Assembly: GCA_025331435.1 (NCBI GenBank)
Contig: JAIWNI010000121.1
Span: 17,809 to 81,808 of the forward strand
Length of the DNA: 64,000 bases
Direction of reading: 5' to 3'
Source of the DNA: Choanephora cucurbitarum
Lineage: Eukaryota > Mucoromycota > Mucoromycetes > Mucorales > Choanephoraceae
Below the pieces are notes generated by a model. It searched no databases and was not told the origin of the DNA. It worked only from the letters and a program-made list of their open reading frames with translations. Made by a program: the position numbers and the translations under genes. The number at the start of each line of letters is the position of its first letter. Within the stretch, counting starts at the first letter, position 1. Of the stretch, positions 20,506-32,464 are shown piece after piece.

Positions 20506-22202
20506 ATGTCAGATGCCATGCGCTCAATCCATATGAGCTATAGTTATGCTTGGATTCAAGTTAGCGCGATTGTCATAGGAACCATTATCGGAAGCTTATT
20601 CTATATGGTGAAGCAGATAGGAAGCAGTATTGAAAGTGTCAAATTGAAAGCCGAATCAGCATGTGATATAGTGGATGCAACAGCTATTCAACTTTATAAC
20701 ATGCCTCAACTTCAGTTGGAGTCTGCAATTCAATCGATCTATACAACTAAAGAGAATATACATCAGACACTGATCGTCATCACTAGCTCTGTGGAAAAAT
20801 GCATTGTCTGGCTTAGTAGTTTTTACAAATCAATGTATCGATGCTTATTAGGCGTGGCTATACACACTGTACTGGAGCTAGTAAAGCAAGTGATAGGACC
20901 TGTTCAAACAGTTGCATCCGGGATTGCTTCCTTTTTTCATGTTGAAGGCGCGTCTACCGATAATCTTCAGTGGTTTCAAGCTTTAAATGATGTGCAAGGA
21001 AAAATTGACCAATGGTTTCAGAAAGACAATGGCCTCTTAGAACAAGTGGTCCATAAACCTTTCAGCTTGTTGCAATCCCAGATAAACAGTACTATTGGTA
21101 GTTGGAACCCTCCACCTTTTCACTTGAATCAGATCGAGCGAAACGTATCTGCCCAGTTTTTATTAAAGCAACCATGTAACACTGATGAGCTGGTTCATTC
21201 TCTAGATTATGCTTATCATAACTTGGCCAAGCATATTTACATACTCGTTGGAGTTCTGTTTGGTTTACTACTTGTGTGCGGTATTGCCAATCTGACAGTG
21301 GTTCGATTACGGCATAGACAAGTAATGCAGGCGCGCACAACATTCCTAAAACTTGCTACTGAGCTCCCTGAGAAAGGTCATAGCCTTGTCTCTCTGTTAG
21401 ATGAATACACATGGAACACCAGCTATTTGTCTCCTTTTGTTTCATGGGAAACGTATAACAAACCTGTCTACCGCATTCTGTCTGTGCTGATGCATCCTGG
21501 CTCACTCTGTTGTCTGTTTGTAGCAATTAGCGGAATACTGATGGTCCACCTTTTGTGTTGGTTACTTGTAGCAAGAAGCGAAGAAGCATTTACTGCTTTC
21601 AACGATCAAGCTCATCAATGGGCTTTGGGCATGACTTCTGAATGGTCTATCAATGCAAACAATCAGATAAACGAAATCAATGAATGGATCAATCAGACAG
21701 AATACCACTTGAATAACAACATGCTTAGTGTGATTCAAGGATCAGCTGGGGCTCTAAATGGAACATTAAATCATGTAGTACATCAGATTGGGGAACTCAT
21801 CAGCAACATACTTGGTGGTACCGTTCTTGAGACATCAGCCAAACAATTAGCTCAATGTCTAGTGGTTGAGAAGATTGAAAATATCGAAGCTGGATTAACA
21901 TGGATCGTAAGTCACTGATCATGTAATGATACATAGGATAAGCTAACATAAACATCGTCTCTCTATAGGCAGATGTTACCTTTGTTCATCTAGGAAGAAT
22001 AAATAGCTCAAAGGCAGATACCTCTCTGTTTGAAGAAAAGATGACAAAAGCTATTGATAACCATATGGAAGCTACAGCAACCCAATCGTTTGGGGTCACT
22101 AATTCCTTGGACCATTTGATGATATTTTATTACATGCTTCTTGCTGTTTGGTGTTCTCATACGTGTATCAGTTTAGTTTTTCATTTTCGTAAAAAGAAAT
22201 AA
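20506..22202 (+). CDS. PRM1: Plasma membrane fusion protein PRM1
   Basis: The exons are 20506-21906 and 21969-22202 (544 aa). Four hydrophobic membrane segments are visible: about residues 17-36, 245-268 (ILVGVLFGLLLVCGI), 342-365 and a last one in exon 2 (MIFYYMLLAVWCSHTC). The large loops between them carry N-glycosylation sites (NST, NVS, NQT, NGT). The late block with KIENIEAGLTWI, preceded by a Cys (LAQCLVVEK), matches the conserved second ectodomain of Prm1. Prm1 stabilises the fusing plasma membranes of mating cells in yeast and of fusing hyphae in filamentous fungi; in a zygospore-forming mould a role in gametangial fusion is inference. The stop codon is only 5 bp from that of the opposing SET-MYND gene. 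Confidence 0.85.
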
Positions 22203-22207
22203 AACGT

Positions 22208-23893
22208 CTATTTCAGATTCTGTTCTCTGAGAAAAATCCACTCAAGCTCAAGTGTCTCTCTCCATAACTGACTTTGTTTTCCAAATGCAACAGCCACTGT
22301 TTCCTTTGCGGACACGATCCATCTTTGAACGCCTCTTTCATATACTCTGTCTAAACGGAGATTGTCATTGATTAGTTCTGATTGGATGATTGAATTCCAA
22401 CAGGCCTTAGCAAGCATCAAGTAATGTTGTGCCAACATGGGATGATAAGGAGGATAGATCAGGCAGTACTCAATCAAGATGTACATGCCTAGTTTGACTG
22501 CATTTCGCCATCGACCTTCTGTCATCTCGTCATAAAAGAGCCTGCTGCAGACAGAGAGTGTAGTGAGTCGATAGGGAACGACCGTATTGTTATCGGTTGG
22601 ATAGGACAACATCTTTTTGATAGCTTTCTCCATGATATCATCGTATGTAGGTGGCACCATTGGTTTTGCTTGTGCTGGTAGAGGATCGTCAAAGTAAACT
22701 AAGGAGGTCTTTACAGAGTTACTAGACTGATGTTGATGTAGTTCGTGCCGATCCCAAGTAATCAGATAAGGTGCGAACTGCTGAATAAAGTAATGTGTAT
22801 AGTGCCCCAAACTGAGCGGCATTGAGGAATCTGGAGGAGAGCCATTACTCTTTCGATCGTACGTTCGGCACATTTCTAATAAATCCCACTGTTCAATCAT
22901 TTGCATGATTTGTCCCCGCTTATCTAGTCCATCTTTGTTGTGTTGAGATTCTATCAGTTCTTGAACTCTATCCCAGTCGTTTTCTTCTTGTCCCAGCAAG
23001 GCATCAATCAAACTCAAGTATTCTCTCGGACCACGGACGCATCGTTCGCACTGACAATTGAAAAAGTATTTCTCGCGCAATGTCTTTTGGCGATGAGATC
23101 GAGAATGTGCAGTGTCCACATAAGATAAAGTGATTTCTGTTCCGGAATCAATGTTCTCAATAGCACGAATGATGGACAAGGCACCATCAAACATTACCAC
23201 GGCGTTTGGTCGGCAGGAATGATTGAATAAGGAAGCAATAGGATAGGTGCCTTCTCCCACAGCAAACATGTCTACATCGTTGATAGAGAAATTGTTGGAA
23301 GTAAAGACGTTCAGGCAATGAACAAGCTCGCTTAAGGTTAATCCAGTCGTCTGAATGAATGGTTTTTCTAAAGCTTGTCTAGCCAAAGCATCATTCCTGT
23401 CAATCGTGTGACGGCGCTGTAAAGTGTCATGTCCCATCAAGCTAAAAAATGCTTCCATGGTCGCCTCCACGCTTTCTTCTGCATCCGACTCTTCATTCAA
23501 ATTCTTGGCACGATTTCTGTATCGAGCAATGTTCAAGGCAACACGCTCCAGCATCTCTAGATCCATACCGTCTTCTGCATCAGTAGATTCTTTGGCCTGA
23601 GGTACACACACATATTGATGATAACTCAGCCAAGCATTTTTAAAGCAGGCCATGTCGCAAAAGTAAACTTTTTTACATCGAGAGCAACGTTGTAAAGGAG
23701 GGGAAGATTGCTTCTTAAAGCAATAGTTGCAATACTCGTTTTGGGTCTGAGGTAAAGCAACTGTTCCGAGTGGCTGTGAAGTGATAATGGTTGCTCCTCT
23801 TTCGATCAGCTTTGTCGATACTACAGATCGACCTTTCAAAGAGTCTCCAGAGTCCCTCAGTGCTATATGGTGGTGTGCTAAGTATGCCTCCAT
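22208..23893 (-). CDS. SET and MYND domain protein (SMYD-like lysine methyltransferase)
   Basis: An intronless gene of 561 aa, notable among intron-rich neighbours. The SET domain is split by a MYND zinc finger, as in SMYD proteins. The N-terminal SET part is KGRSVVSTKLIERGATI; the MYND finger runs from CNYCFKK through RCSRCKKVYFCDMACFKNAW to HQYVC (about 52-95); the main SET part has ASLFNHSCRPNAV with the NHSCxPN motif that binds S-adenosylmethionine, then GTEITLSYVD, and the post-SET cysteines in FNCQCERCV. The C-terminal 270 residues are helical, like the TPR-type domain of SMYD enzymes. Substrates may be histones or other proteins; fungal members are poorly studied. The first ATG gives a natural SMYD start (EAYLAHHHIALRDSGDSLKG). 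Confidence 0.88.
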   Translation of the reverse strand: MEAYLAHHHIALRDSGDSLKGRSVVSTKLIERGATIITSQPLGTVALPQTQNEYCNYCFKKQSSPPLQRCSRCKKVYFCDMACFKNAWLSYHQYVCVPQAKESTDAEDGMDLEMLERVALNIARYRNRAKNLNEESDAEESVEATMEAFFSLMGHDTLQRRHTIDRNDALARQALEKPFIQTTGLTLSELVHCLNVFTSNNFSINDVDMFAVGEGTYPIASLFNHSCRPNAVVMFDGALSIIRAIENIDSGTEITLSYVDTAHSRSHRQKTLREKYFFNCQCERCVRGPREYLSLIDALLGQEENDWDRVQELIESQHNKDGLDKRGQIMQMIEQWDLLEMCRTYDRKSNGSPPDSSMPLSLGHYTHYFIQQFAPYLITWDRHELHQHQSSNSVKTSLVYFDDPLPAQAKPMVPPTYDDIMEKAIKKMLSYPTDNNTVVPYRLTTLSVCSRLFYDEMTEGRWRNAVKLGMYILIEYCLIYPPYHPMLAQHYLMLAKACWNSIIQSELINDNLRLDRVYERGVQRWIVSAKETVAVAFGKQSQLWRETLELEWIFLREQNLK

Positions 23894-26800
23894 TTCTCGG
23901 GTATCTTCTTTGATAAGAAAGAATAGTTGAAAATGGAGATTGAAATTGAAACCAATGAGTTTAGATGTATGTGGGAAAGAAAATGTCCATTGTAACCAAA
24001 AAGGGTGCCCGAAAAAAAAGATAGGTTATTGTAAATATGGTCAAATTTATCATGCAGGTACACAATAAAAGGGAATTTATTGCCTGTCGATGGACTTGTA
24101 GTTTATAGCTTCTTCTAAACAGGCAGATATCTTGCACAACATCATGGATTTGCTTGAGTCTATCTATGAAATAAGTCATAATTAAGCACAGCGTTCGAGA
24201 AATCGTAGCTAAGCCAATAAGCAACATGTATTAAGTAGCTTGCTTGAGAAGAAAAAGACAACATAATTCCTTTTATGCAAAAATCCCACTCGGTTTTTTT
24301 AGGCCCTGTAAAAAGGAAAAAGAAAAGGCTTTCTTCACTCATAATCACATTTTGTTATAGCATCAACTTCCCCCTTCAATGTAATTAGTACAACAGTTTT
24401 ATGCTGGCCCTATCGCTTTGACCTAATCTCTTGTTTCGTTCTTTTTTTCCTACCATAAGCAAAAAGAAAGGCAGAAAGTCAATGTTAGTCTTTTCATGAT
24501 GCAATTGTCTGCCAATCAATGTTTATCCGTTCAAGAAAAAACTTGTTATTGTTACATAAACAGAAGCAGAGCCATGACACTTTGACTACAATTTATTAAT
24601 TGAAGTATTCTAAAGTCAACAAAAAAGAAAAATTCTTTATTATAGATTGAAGCAAGTATTCGGTGTTTAGATAGAAAAGTAACAGATTGAATTCAAATAA
24701 GGTAGGTGAACAATGCTTGAGACTTTATGTTTAGGTTTTAAAAATGGCTGACCTTGAAGAGCTTCAAATCAAACAGATCTTGAAGGAAAAGAAGCTATTT
24801 CAATTTTGGACAATATTTGGAAGGGTCAGTTGTTCCTCATGTTTCAAAAGTGATCGATTTGTTGGAGTTCGAAGGCTTTCAAGAGCTTGGCGCTTTAGGT
24901 TCAAGTGTACCTTATTACAATAACTTTCAAAGAAAAACACAACATCTCTTTGAGATCCTGGTAAAGACTAATATAGTGTAGAAGATAGAAAAGCAAAGAG
25001 GGGATACTTCAAAATTGACAATACTGTTTATTTGAGAAAGAAAAGGCATATACTCGTTATATCTTTTACTATTTCAGAGTGAGTTTTGCTGTTCCTAATG
25101 AACTGTAAAAAATCAGCATTTCGAGTTCAATTATCATATCAAGGGATTCACAAAAAGAGTTAATTAATCTAATACATCTAATGTTTTCATTAATGACATT
25201 TCAACATGATCAGCATAATTCTAGTTCCTTCCAACTGTTTCACAAAAAACAAGGCAAGAGAACACATCGGATGTAACACCATAGTTATTAAAAAGGGTTG
25301 GATGCCGTTAGATGGTGACACTTCAGCCATTCATACAAAACAAACCACTCAGCATTTACAAGCCAACTACTAAACCCTGTGATACATCAAACAGCTGACA
25401 AAGAAGTCAGATAAATTTGCTGTGTTTGTATAACATGTATCAAAAAGCTTACAGCATGACCGTCTTGCTTTTAAACATGTAACACCATAGCATTCCCATA
25501 TAAGAAAGTTATCACTCTTGGTTAATTCTCAAAAGTCAAGGTCATTGCAAGCCATTACTATTAAGCAAGTTGCTTTTTACTTTCTTCTTAAGCGACGAGA
25601 TCGTACCCATAAATGAAGGTTGCGATATGGAAAATGTTAGAACTGCTTATGTCAGCTCAAATGATTTTATGCTGTCGAAAAGGTGTGTCTTGCTCGGCTC
25701 CACGGCCAGTCCTCGATGTAGCTGCTATTCTTATATGAATTCTTCTCAGCAATGAGCTTATTTGCGCAGATAACTGGCAGTGCATTATTTCAAGCCCAAG
25801 CTTTCACTTTTTTTTGTGTCTACCTATCTGTTTCTCAACATGGCTTGTCAAATTTCATCATATGACCTCAGAAGAAAAAAGAAAATGAAAAAATAAGCTC
25901 CAGATATATGGTTAGCTCACATGGATTATTTTGGAATGTAGTTTCAATGCTTTTGAGTTCTTGTCCTGCTGTTTTTTTTGCATGCATTAGCTGCCAAGCA
26001 TGTTGGCTTGGTAGTTAGGTAACTATGCAAGTGGTTACTGGTAAAACCTCTTGTATCTTTGAAAACCAAAAGTCATATCATTCAGCTAGAACTACAGCAA
26101 AGTTTCAGCCCTATGCGGTCTGTGTTATGATAAAATACGTGTAGCTCAAAGCTCTTAGCAACATCATTCATTACAGTAATGGAGTATGAACTTACCTATA
26201 TGGGCTCGCCTTGCTTACTATTTGATTTGAATCATTTGGCTTGGGCTTTTAAAACGATTGTATAGCTTGCTGTAGTATGAAGCCATATGTCATACGAGGA
26301 TTCACATTGACATCACTCGCTTAAATAGAAAACATTGACTAACCGGGAAATAGCTAGTTTAAAAAAAAAGATATCTCTTTTACTTCTTAACAGGACAGTT
26401 CACTCCAATTGCGCAAAAAGCGATGTTATATTTGCAACAGTTTGTAACTTACAGTAGCATACTGATCAAGAGACTTCTGTTGAAAATCAACATAGATATA
26501 TTCCTTCTCGGAGCATGTAAAGGTAATGAAGCCTATAACAATCCGAGTCTCAAAGTAAAGCGTATAAGCAACAAAATAGTGTCTAAAAGACTTTCTTGAG
26601 AAAAGAAATTCCAGATAGTCTTTTCTACACCGATTTAGCTCGCTTTTCTGTTCAGACTGAAAACTTCAGGTTACTATAAACAAAAGGTTTTTATCCAATC
26701 AAATGATTTTACTTCTATTTTTATTTTTTATTTTTTTAAAAAAAGGGAACTTCGCGACAGGTGTGATCAAATGATACCGCAAAAGGCAATAGACAAATTT

Positions 26801-27072
26801 AATAAAATTTACTTGAGTTATAGGCATATGAGTATAAGAGAAACAACAACTCTTAGTGCACTTGAGCGTAATTTGCTCTAGACAAATCAACTAATTAGAT
26901 TTGACATTTGTTCTTCATGTTCGAAATGAATTTCGTCCTGGGTTTGAAATGTAAGGTACTGCACAAACAAAAAAAAATTTATGTGTAACTCGAGCTGTAT
27001 ATTTTTATCACAAATGAGTCTGTTTCCTTTTTCCTCTTTTTCCTTTCTTTTGTCTATCTTTCAATCCTATAA
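23894..27072. other. 3.2-kb gene-free region
   Basis: AT-rich sequence with no supported intact gene. It carries one stretch of coding-like debris (24744-24981, listed separately). ORFs of 60-90 codons near 23878-24348, 25570 and 26699 have no motifs and biased, AT-driven composition. I saw no tRNA, rRNA or long inverted repeat. Confidence 0.6.
24744..24981 (+). pseudogene. Decayed coding fragment of unknown family
   Basis: Reading frames switch along this stretch but each carries protein-like sequence. From an ATG at 24744 comes MADLEELQIKQI; another frame then gives LEGKEAISILDNIWKGQLF; a third frame, open from 24784 to a stop at 24981, ends KVIDLLEFEGFQEL, SSVPYYNNFQRKTQHLFEIL. Codon choice looks like real coding sequence rather than AT-rich noise. 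The best reading is a gene fragment broken by at least two indels. The family was not recognised. Confidence 0.35.
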
Positions 27073-28717
27073 ATGATTCTACTGTTTTACACTCATATAT
27101 CCCTATTTCTAATATGCACTGTATCTGCTGCTTTGCATTATGATATAGATATGGAGAACAATAGAGACCTACACAGCTCGTTACATAAAAGACAAGGTAC
27201 CTACACTACAACTTATGAGCAACAATGAAAGAAAGCCCAAAAAAAAAGAATTGCCGCATTTCGAGATTTTGTTTTGTGTATTTCTTTGATTTTGTTTATA
27301 CTGATCAAGCATTTATTGTGCCTTAGCCATTGCTTCTAGAGTATGTGGAGGTCAAGACAACACAGTGGCTATTTGTTCACCTAATTCAGATTCAGTATGG
27401 ACAAACGATACAGATCAAGAAATAACATGGAAATACAAGTACAGTCTGAAAAAAATAAGATAGAATTAAATAGACACAATGACTTATCACCTTTGTATTT
27501 ATTTCTATTGAAAACACTAGCAATCCGGTTTTTAATGCTTTTGTACGTACGTTTTGATCTCTTTTTACCTTCTATCATTACTCAATTCATTTCTCTGCAA
27601 AAAAAAAAAAATAGGACAAACTCGACTTGTATCTATTATACCATCCAAACGATAGTGAATGGCAACCAGTGTTGAAATGGTCTGGCTTGGATAAATCAAA
27701 AGGTGTGCTTGTAACACATGTGAACGATAGCTGGTATCCTGCACCGTTAGCCAGCAATACCTCCAATGTAACATGGACTATGCAATTGTATCTTACTGGA
27801 TCTGACTATGATTACCAGTCAGACCTTGATCTGATTCCATCAAGCCATAACTACTTCCCAGTACCTCGACCATTTACCCTTATTCGTAAGCTTTGGTTAT
27901 TCTTTAGTTTAATATATCTATATAAATGCTTGGCAAATTGAATATTAATTTCGTTACTCGAATTTGTTTCGTAGAGTCGTCGAGCGAAACACCATCAATA
28001 TCCACTACAGTAACAAGCAGTAAAGCAACCGATTCGCCTACAAACACATCGACTGCAGAATCGTCATCCAATTCATCAACCAATAAATTGCCTGGTTGGG
28101 CTATTGCAGTGATCTGCATCGCAGCATTACTGTTCATTGCAGCAGTAGCAGCCCTTATTTGGGCATACAGACGATACAAACAAAGGAAGAATCGCAAAAG
28201 TATGGTTGCCGTTGGACTTGCTCATCGCAGTCAAAAAGAAAGAGAAGGAGACGATGAAAAAGTACCTGTACTGACGCCTAGTAAAAATGAATCTAATGTA
28301 GCTATCTCCAATGTTATGGCTCCTGCTAATTCTAATGCTAATCACACTGCTACTGCTGTTGGTGCTGGTCTTCTGGCAGCAAATGCATCCATGCATTCGT
28401 CAACACATCATCTCGTTAGTCCACGATCAGTCTCACCACGCCATCATGATGAGGCATCTTCCTTTGTTACTGTTTCTGAGAAGCCACCCCTTGGTACACA
28501 TCATGAAGCACATCATTCAAGCAGTATATTGTCTTCTACAGATGCTCTTATGATTGCAGATACCTTTAGACAGTTTATGAGAAAACCCGAGTGGAATGAA
28601 GAAATGGAGTTGAATGCACAACGACAACAAATAGAGGAGAAAGGAGAGTCAGGAGAGGAAATAGAACATGAAGAGACATTAAGGGATAATCTCTCTAACC
28701 GAAAAGAAAGAACATGA
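27073..28717 (+). CDS. Single-pass membrane protein, Psg1-like
   Basis: Five exons (27073-27196, 27327-27438, 27521-27542, 27615-27885, 27975-28717) code for 423 aa. The frame between exons 2 and 4 closes only if the 22-bp exon 3 (NNPVFNAF) is used. An N-terminal signal sequence (LLFYTHISLFLICTVSA) precedes a dibasic KR that could be a Kex2 site (about residue 39). The ectodomain has an ICSPNSDSVWTN stretch and several N-glycosylation sites, followed by a Ser/Thr-rich stalk. One membrane segment lies at about 217-240, then a basic stop (YRRYKQRKNRK) and a cytosolic tail with His/Ser-rich low complexity and the motif DTFRQFMRKPEW. This layout and the RKP motif recall yeast Psg1, which protects the plasma-membrane proton ATPase in the Golgi. 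The name is tentative. Confidence 0.7.
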
Positions 28718-29182
28718 GTTTTTTTCTTTTATTATACATATAAACCTATCTACGTATACTATATATCTATATACACTATGTCCATAATCCAACCTCTCTC
28801 TCTCTCCCTGCCTTAATTTTGTTGGCAATAAATAGTCCTGTTCACCTGTACCTATTGTTTTCTCTCTCTATCTGTCTCTCTATATCTTTTCACAGCACTT
28901 GTAGCGTAATAAAACACTATACAAGATTTGCTTCACAAATTATGCTTGATAACAAAAAAGTTCATTACATCCCGCTTTTGATGTGTCATAACAGAACACA
29001 AGTTCCATTCTCGGGTTCCACTTTGACTTCGGAGACACAAAAAAAAAGAAGGCAAGCTGCAATTTTCCCATATCGTGGTACCCCCTTCCTTGTTAAAATG
29101 ACGCAGCTTCCTTTCCTTTTTTCTTCTTTTTTCGTGTTTTATAGGGGCCAAATCGTACGCGAAGAATAGAGAGTGAAAGATC
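28718..29182. other. Intergenic region before MDV1
   Basis: This region contains the 3' UTR of the Psg1-like gene, with CT tracts near 28795-28808 and 28860-28885, and the MDV1 promoter and leader. A 116-codon plus-strand ORF overlaps it but starts from no plausible context and shows no motifs. No RNA gene seen. Confidence 0.6.
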
Positions 29183-31311
29183 ATGCCAACAGATACTAAG
29201 CCCCCTCTAAACAAAAAAAGGACCGAGGCAACTACACATACTGCAGTTGTTGCCAAAAATAACTATGGCCATACTGCTCAAGCAACTATTGCAGCTGCTA
29301 GAGAAAAGGCTAGTGACATGGTCCATTCTGCTCGGACCTGGTTAACGCCTTCTGGTCAGTGGGTTCCCTCATTCAACCAACTCGAGTCTTTGACAACTGT
29401 TATGTTTAGTCCACTTGCTGCTCATCCTGTCTATCGCTCTGAATCAATGGTTAAAGCAATTCAACTAATGCAGCAACAACAACAAAGACAAGCAGCAGCA
29501 GGCTCGTCAAATGCTCTCATCCTGCCACGACGTGATCTGATTCTCCATGGCAACACTTATGCCTGGCCCAGTAGCACAGCTCTCTTAGAAGCTGATATAC
29601 CCGAGACAGACAACCCTGTCTCTCTTTTCCAAGGATTTGCTACAGCCTACCCTTCACTTGCAAAATCCTCAAGATCGCCTAGACGCAATCGCCATAAAAA
29701 GAAAAGACAATCATCAACAGCAGCATCAGTCACAGCAGATTCGTCTAAAGGTATTTTGATCTACTTGCACATTCTACACTCGTGACTCATCCTCTTTCTT
29801 TCAATAGACACTCCAAAATCCTTGACTCAGATTATTTCAGAAAGAGAAAAACGAGTGCGAGAATGCGACAAAATCAGCATGCAAAAAGTAAGTTTGATGA
29901 GAGAAAGAGAGGATATGCTTAATACAGAAGAATCTCATTGCTTTTTCAGTCTTCTACAGCTAATGAGATAGATCAAATCAACCTGCAAATCAACAAATTG
30001 CTTGAAAAGAAACAGTTATTAGAGCAGAAATGGGAGAAGCTTGAACAGAGAGATCTTCAGCTACAGTTGATAAGTAAGACAAAGCATAGCTTGAAAGAAG
30101 CCAGTCAGACTAAGGATTCTGTTTGTAGTTGAGGATCTTAACGAGGCTGTTTTTGATATTGAGGAAGGTAGAAGCAGCATTTCCAATGAAAGGCAGCTAC
30201 AGTCAGAAAGAGAACGAGACTTTTCTGATGACGAAGAGTATGAAGTGGGAACATGTTTCAAGACCTTGGAGGGTCATACAGATGATATTTTATGCGTCGA
30301 CTTTAATCATCCAAGAGGTATCCTTGTATCCTCTTCTTTAGATGGTACAGTGAGAGCATGGGATTTGCATCGTAACCATCACCTCGGCAACTTAGAAGGC
30401 CACCATGGTAATGTCAGATGTCTCCAGCTCAAAGAAGCACGATTGTTGACAGGTGCAGACGATGGCACAATTAAGCAATGGGATCTATCACTGATTCCAC
30501 CTCCTTCTTCATCTGACAACTCGATGTTCTCTTCTGCTCCTAGTTCACCCAATCTGACAGCAACTGATACAATGAAAAAAAGCATTGTATCAGAGACGTC
30601 TACATTAGAAGGACATACAAGCGAGATCACAGCACTAGACACCAACTTATATACAGCTGTATCTGGCTCCAATGATAAGACTATTCGACAATGGGATCTA
30701 GAGACAGGACAGTGCGTTTTGACATTGGACGTTATGTGGGCCAGCAAATCATCCAATATTATAGAGTCATGGCTAGACACAGCCTTGAACTATGGTTATG
30801 CAGCTCATGATTTTGTTGGCGCTCTGCAATTTTGGGATTTTGCTTTAGCAAGTGGTACTTCAGATGGTAAAATCAGAATGTGGGATTTGCGTACAGGGCA
30901 GGCACACCGTACTCTACCTGGCCATAGCGCGCCTATTACTTGCCTACAGTTTGATGAGGTTCACCTTGTTAGTGGTAGCTTAGATAAAACAATCAAGATA
31001 TGGGATCTGCGTACAGGATCTGTATTTGATACCCTATCTTATTCAGCACCTGTATCTAGTTTGCAATTTGACTCTAACAAAATTATTAGTTCAGGCACAA
31101 GCCATTCTATTGATGTAGGTCATATGCGCTTTTATTGAAAAGTTCTAACCACAACTCTTCTTTTTGATTTAATCCACAGGTATATAATCGCACTTCATTC
31201 CAGCATACCACACTTTCAGATCACAAAGGTCGCGTAAACTCCATTCGATTTCACAACGATGTTCTTGCAAGTGGTGGAAGCGATAAGGTTATCAAGCTCT
31301 GGTCTCTTTAG
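29183..31311 (+). CDS. MDV1: Mitochondrial fission adaptor MDV1/CAF4 (WD40)
   Basis: Five exons (29183-29750, 29808-29887, 29950-30073, 30129-31114, 31180-31311) code for 629 aa. The first 190 residues include a helical segment (EKASDMVHSARTWL) and LTTVMFSPLAAHPVYRSESM, the expected position of the Fis1-binding region. A coiled coil follows at about residues 217-255 (INLQINKLLEKKQLLEQKWEKL pattern), the dimerisation helix of Mdv1. From about residue 296 to the end is a WD40 propeller of seven repeats, for example CFKTLEGHTDDI, GTVRAWDL, KTIRQWDLETG, KTIKIWDLRTG and KVIKLWSL. Mdv1 links Fis1 on the mitochondrial outer membrane to the dynamin Dnm1. Repeat 3 carries a Ser/Pro-rich insertion. In filamentous fungi a single gene takes the place of MDV1 and CAF4. 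Confidence 0.9.
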
Positions 31312-32464
31312 CTTACAAGCATACATACATACACATACACACATACACACACACATAAATTATATAAATGAATAGACATCAATGGCGCTATACAGCCCAG
31401 TTTATTAATACACTGCTTTTGGGTTCAAATGCAAAAAAAAATATCGACTTGCTTCAATTTCATCATAGTTTACGACTGTAAGAAGCACAGCTACATTATG
31501 ATAGTCGTGTTGGAAGGAGTATTTGAAATACAGAGAGTCTCATGTGATTGCAAAAGAAAAGATATATGGAATGTTAGTTAGGTTTTGATTCAATAACACC
31601 AAGCGCAAAAAAAAACTGTATCATCAAATTAAGATAGCATTACATTTTGCCATATGAAACCTTTTTTTTTCTATAGACACCATGTAACATGGTGGCTAAA
31701 AGGTAGAAATACATTGTTATTTCAAAGTAAAACCTCTTAGTACTATTGCTAAATTGAGGTAGAACTGTATGCACTGCCTACTTGGGCTTTTAAAAATTAC
31801 TTGGCCTTGAAGACCTTATTATACAAAAAACATCCTAACTACAAGCAATATATATAAAGCTCATTGTTCCTCAGGATTTTGATAAAACTTGGTATATTAA
31901 CAACAATAAAATAGGGATTCGTTATATTACATATGGTATTTTGTGATGTGCTTATTGTCTGTCCTGTTTGAATATCACGATCTTGTTGGAAAAGACGCGT
32001 CTCAAATTTCTCAAAAGATTTTGGACTTTGGATAAGTTTGTCAATAACTCACAACCTAATAAATTTTCAACAGTTATTGCTGCCTTAAATGGCAAAAGTG
32101 TTTGCCGTTATGTTCAGAAAAAAGAAGGTTTGATAGCTATAACAGACAAGCATTGATGAAAGGATATTCCTTGAAAAAAGTAAGCGATATAGCTTAAAAA
32201 GGAAGTCAGTCAAACTAACTTTTTTTTTAAACCAGCGAAGCGTTTCACCAACTGACTTGTGTGAAAGGCAACTCGGCCCCTAGTAGTTTAGCGACTTGAA
32301 AAAATTGACACTTTTTCTTTCCTGTACTTGCTTTCTCTCCTTTCGTAACAAAAAGAAGTAACGGGTTCGTACAAACAGCTCTCTGTTTCTTTCACAAAAA
32401 ATTATATACTTATTTTGAAAAGTGAAGCTACAGCTACTGATTGTCTTCTTTGTTTTTTCTAGCG
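31312..32464. other. Intergenic region between MDV1 and CLU1
   Basis: A (CA)n/CATA microsatellite lies at about 31319-31357, just after the MDV1 stop. A plus-strand ORF of about 60 codons at 31968-32156 (RYVQKKEGLIAITDKH) has helix-turn-helix flavour and may be transposon debris, but this is weak. An intron acceptor-like TTTTTTCTAG ends 2 bp before the CLU1 start codon, which suggests an intron in the CLU1 5' UTR. Confidence 0.5.
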
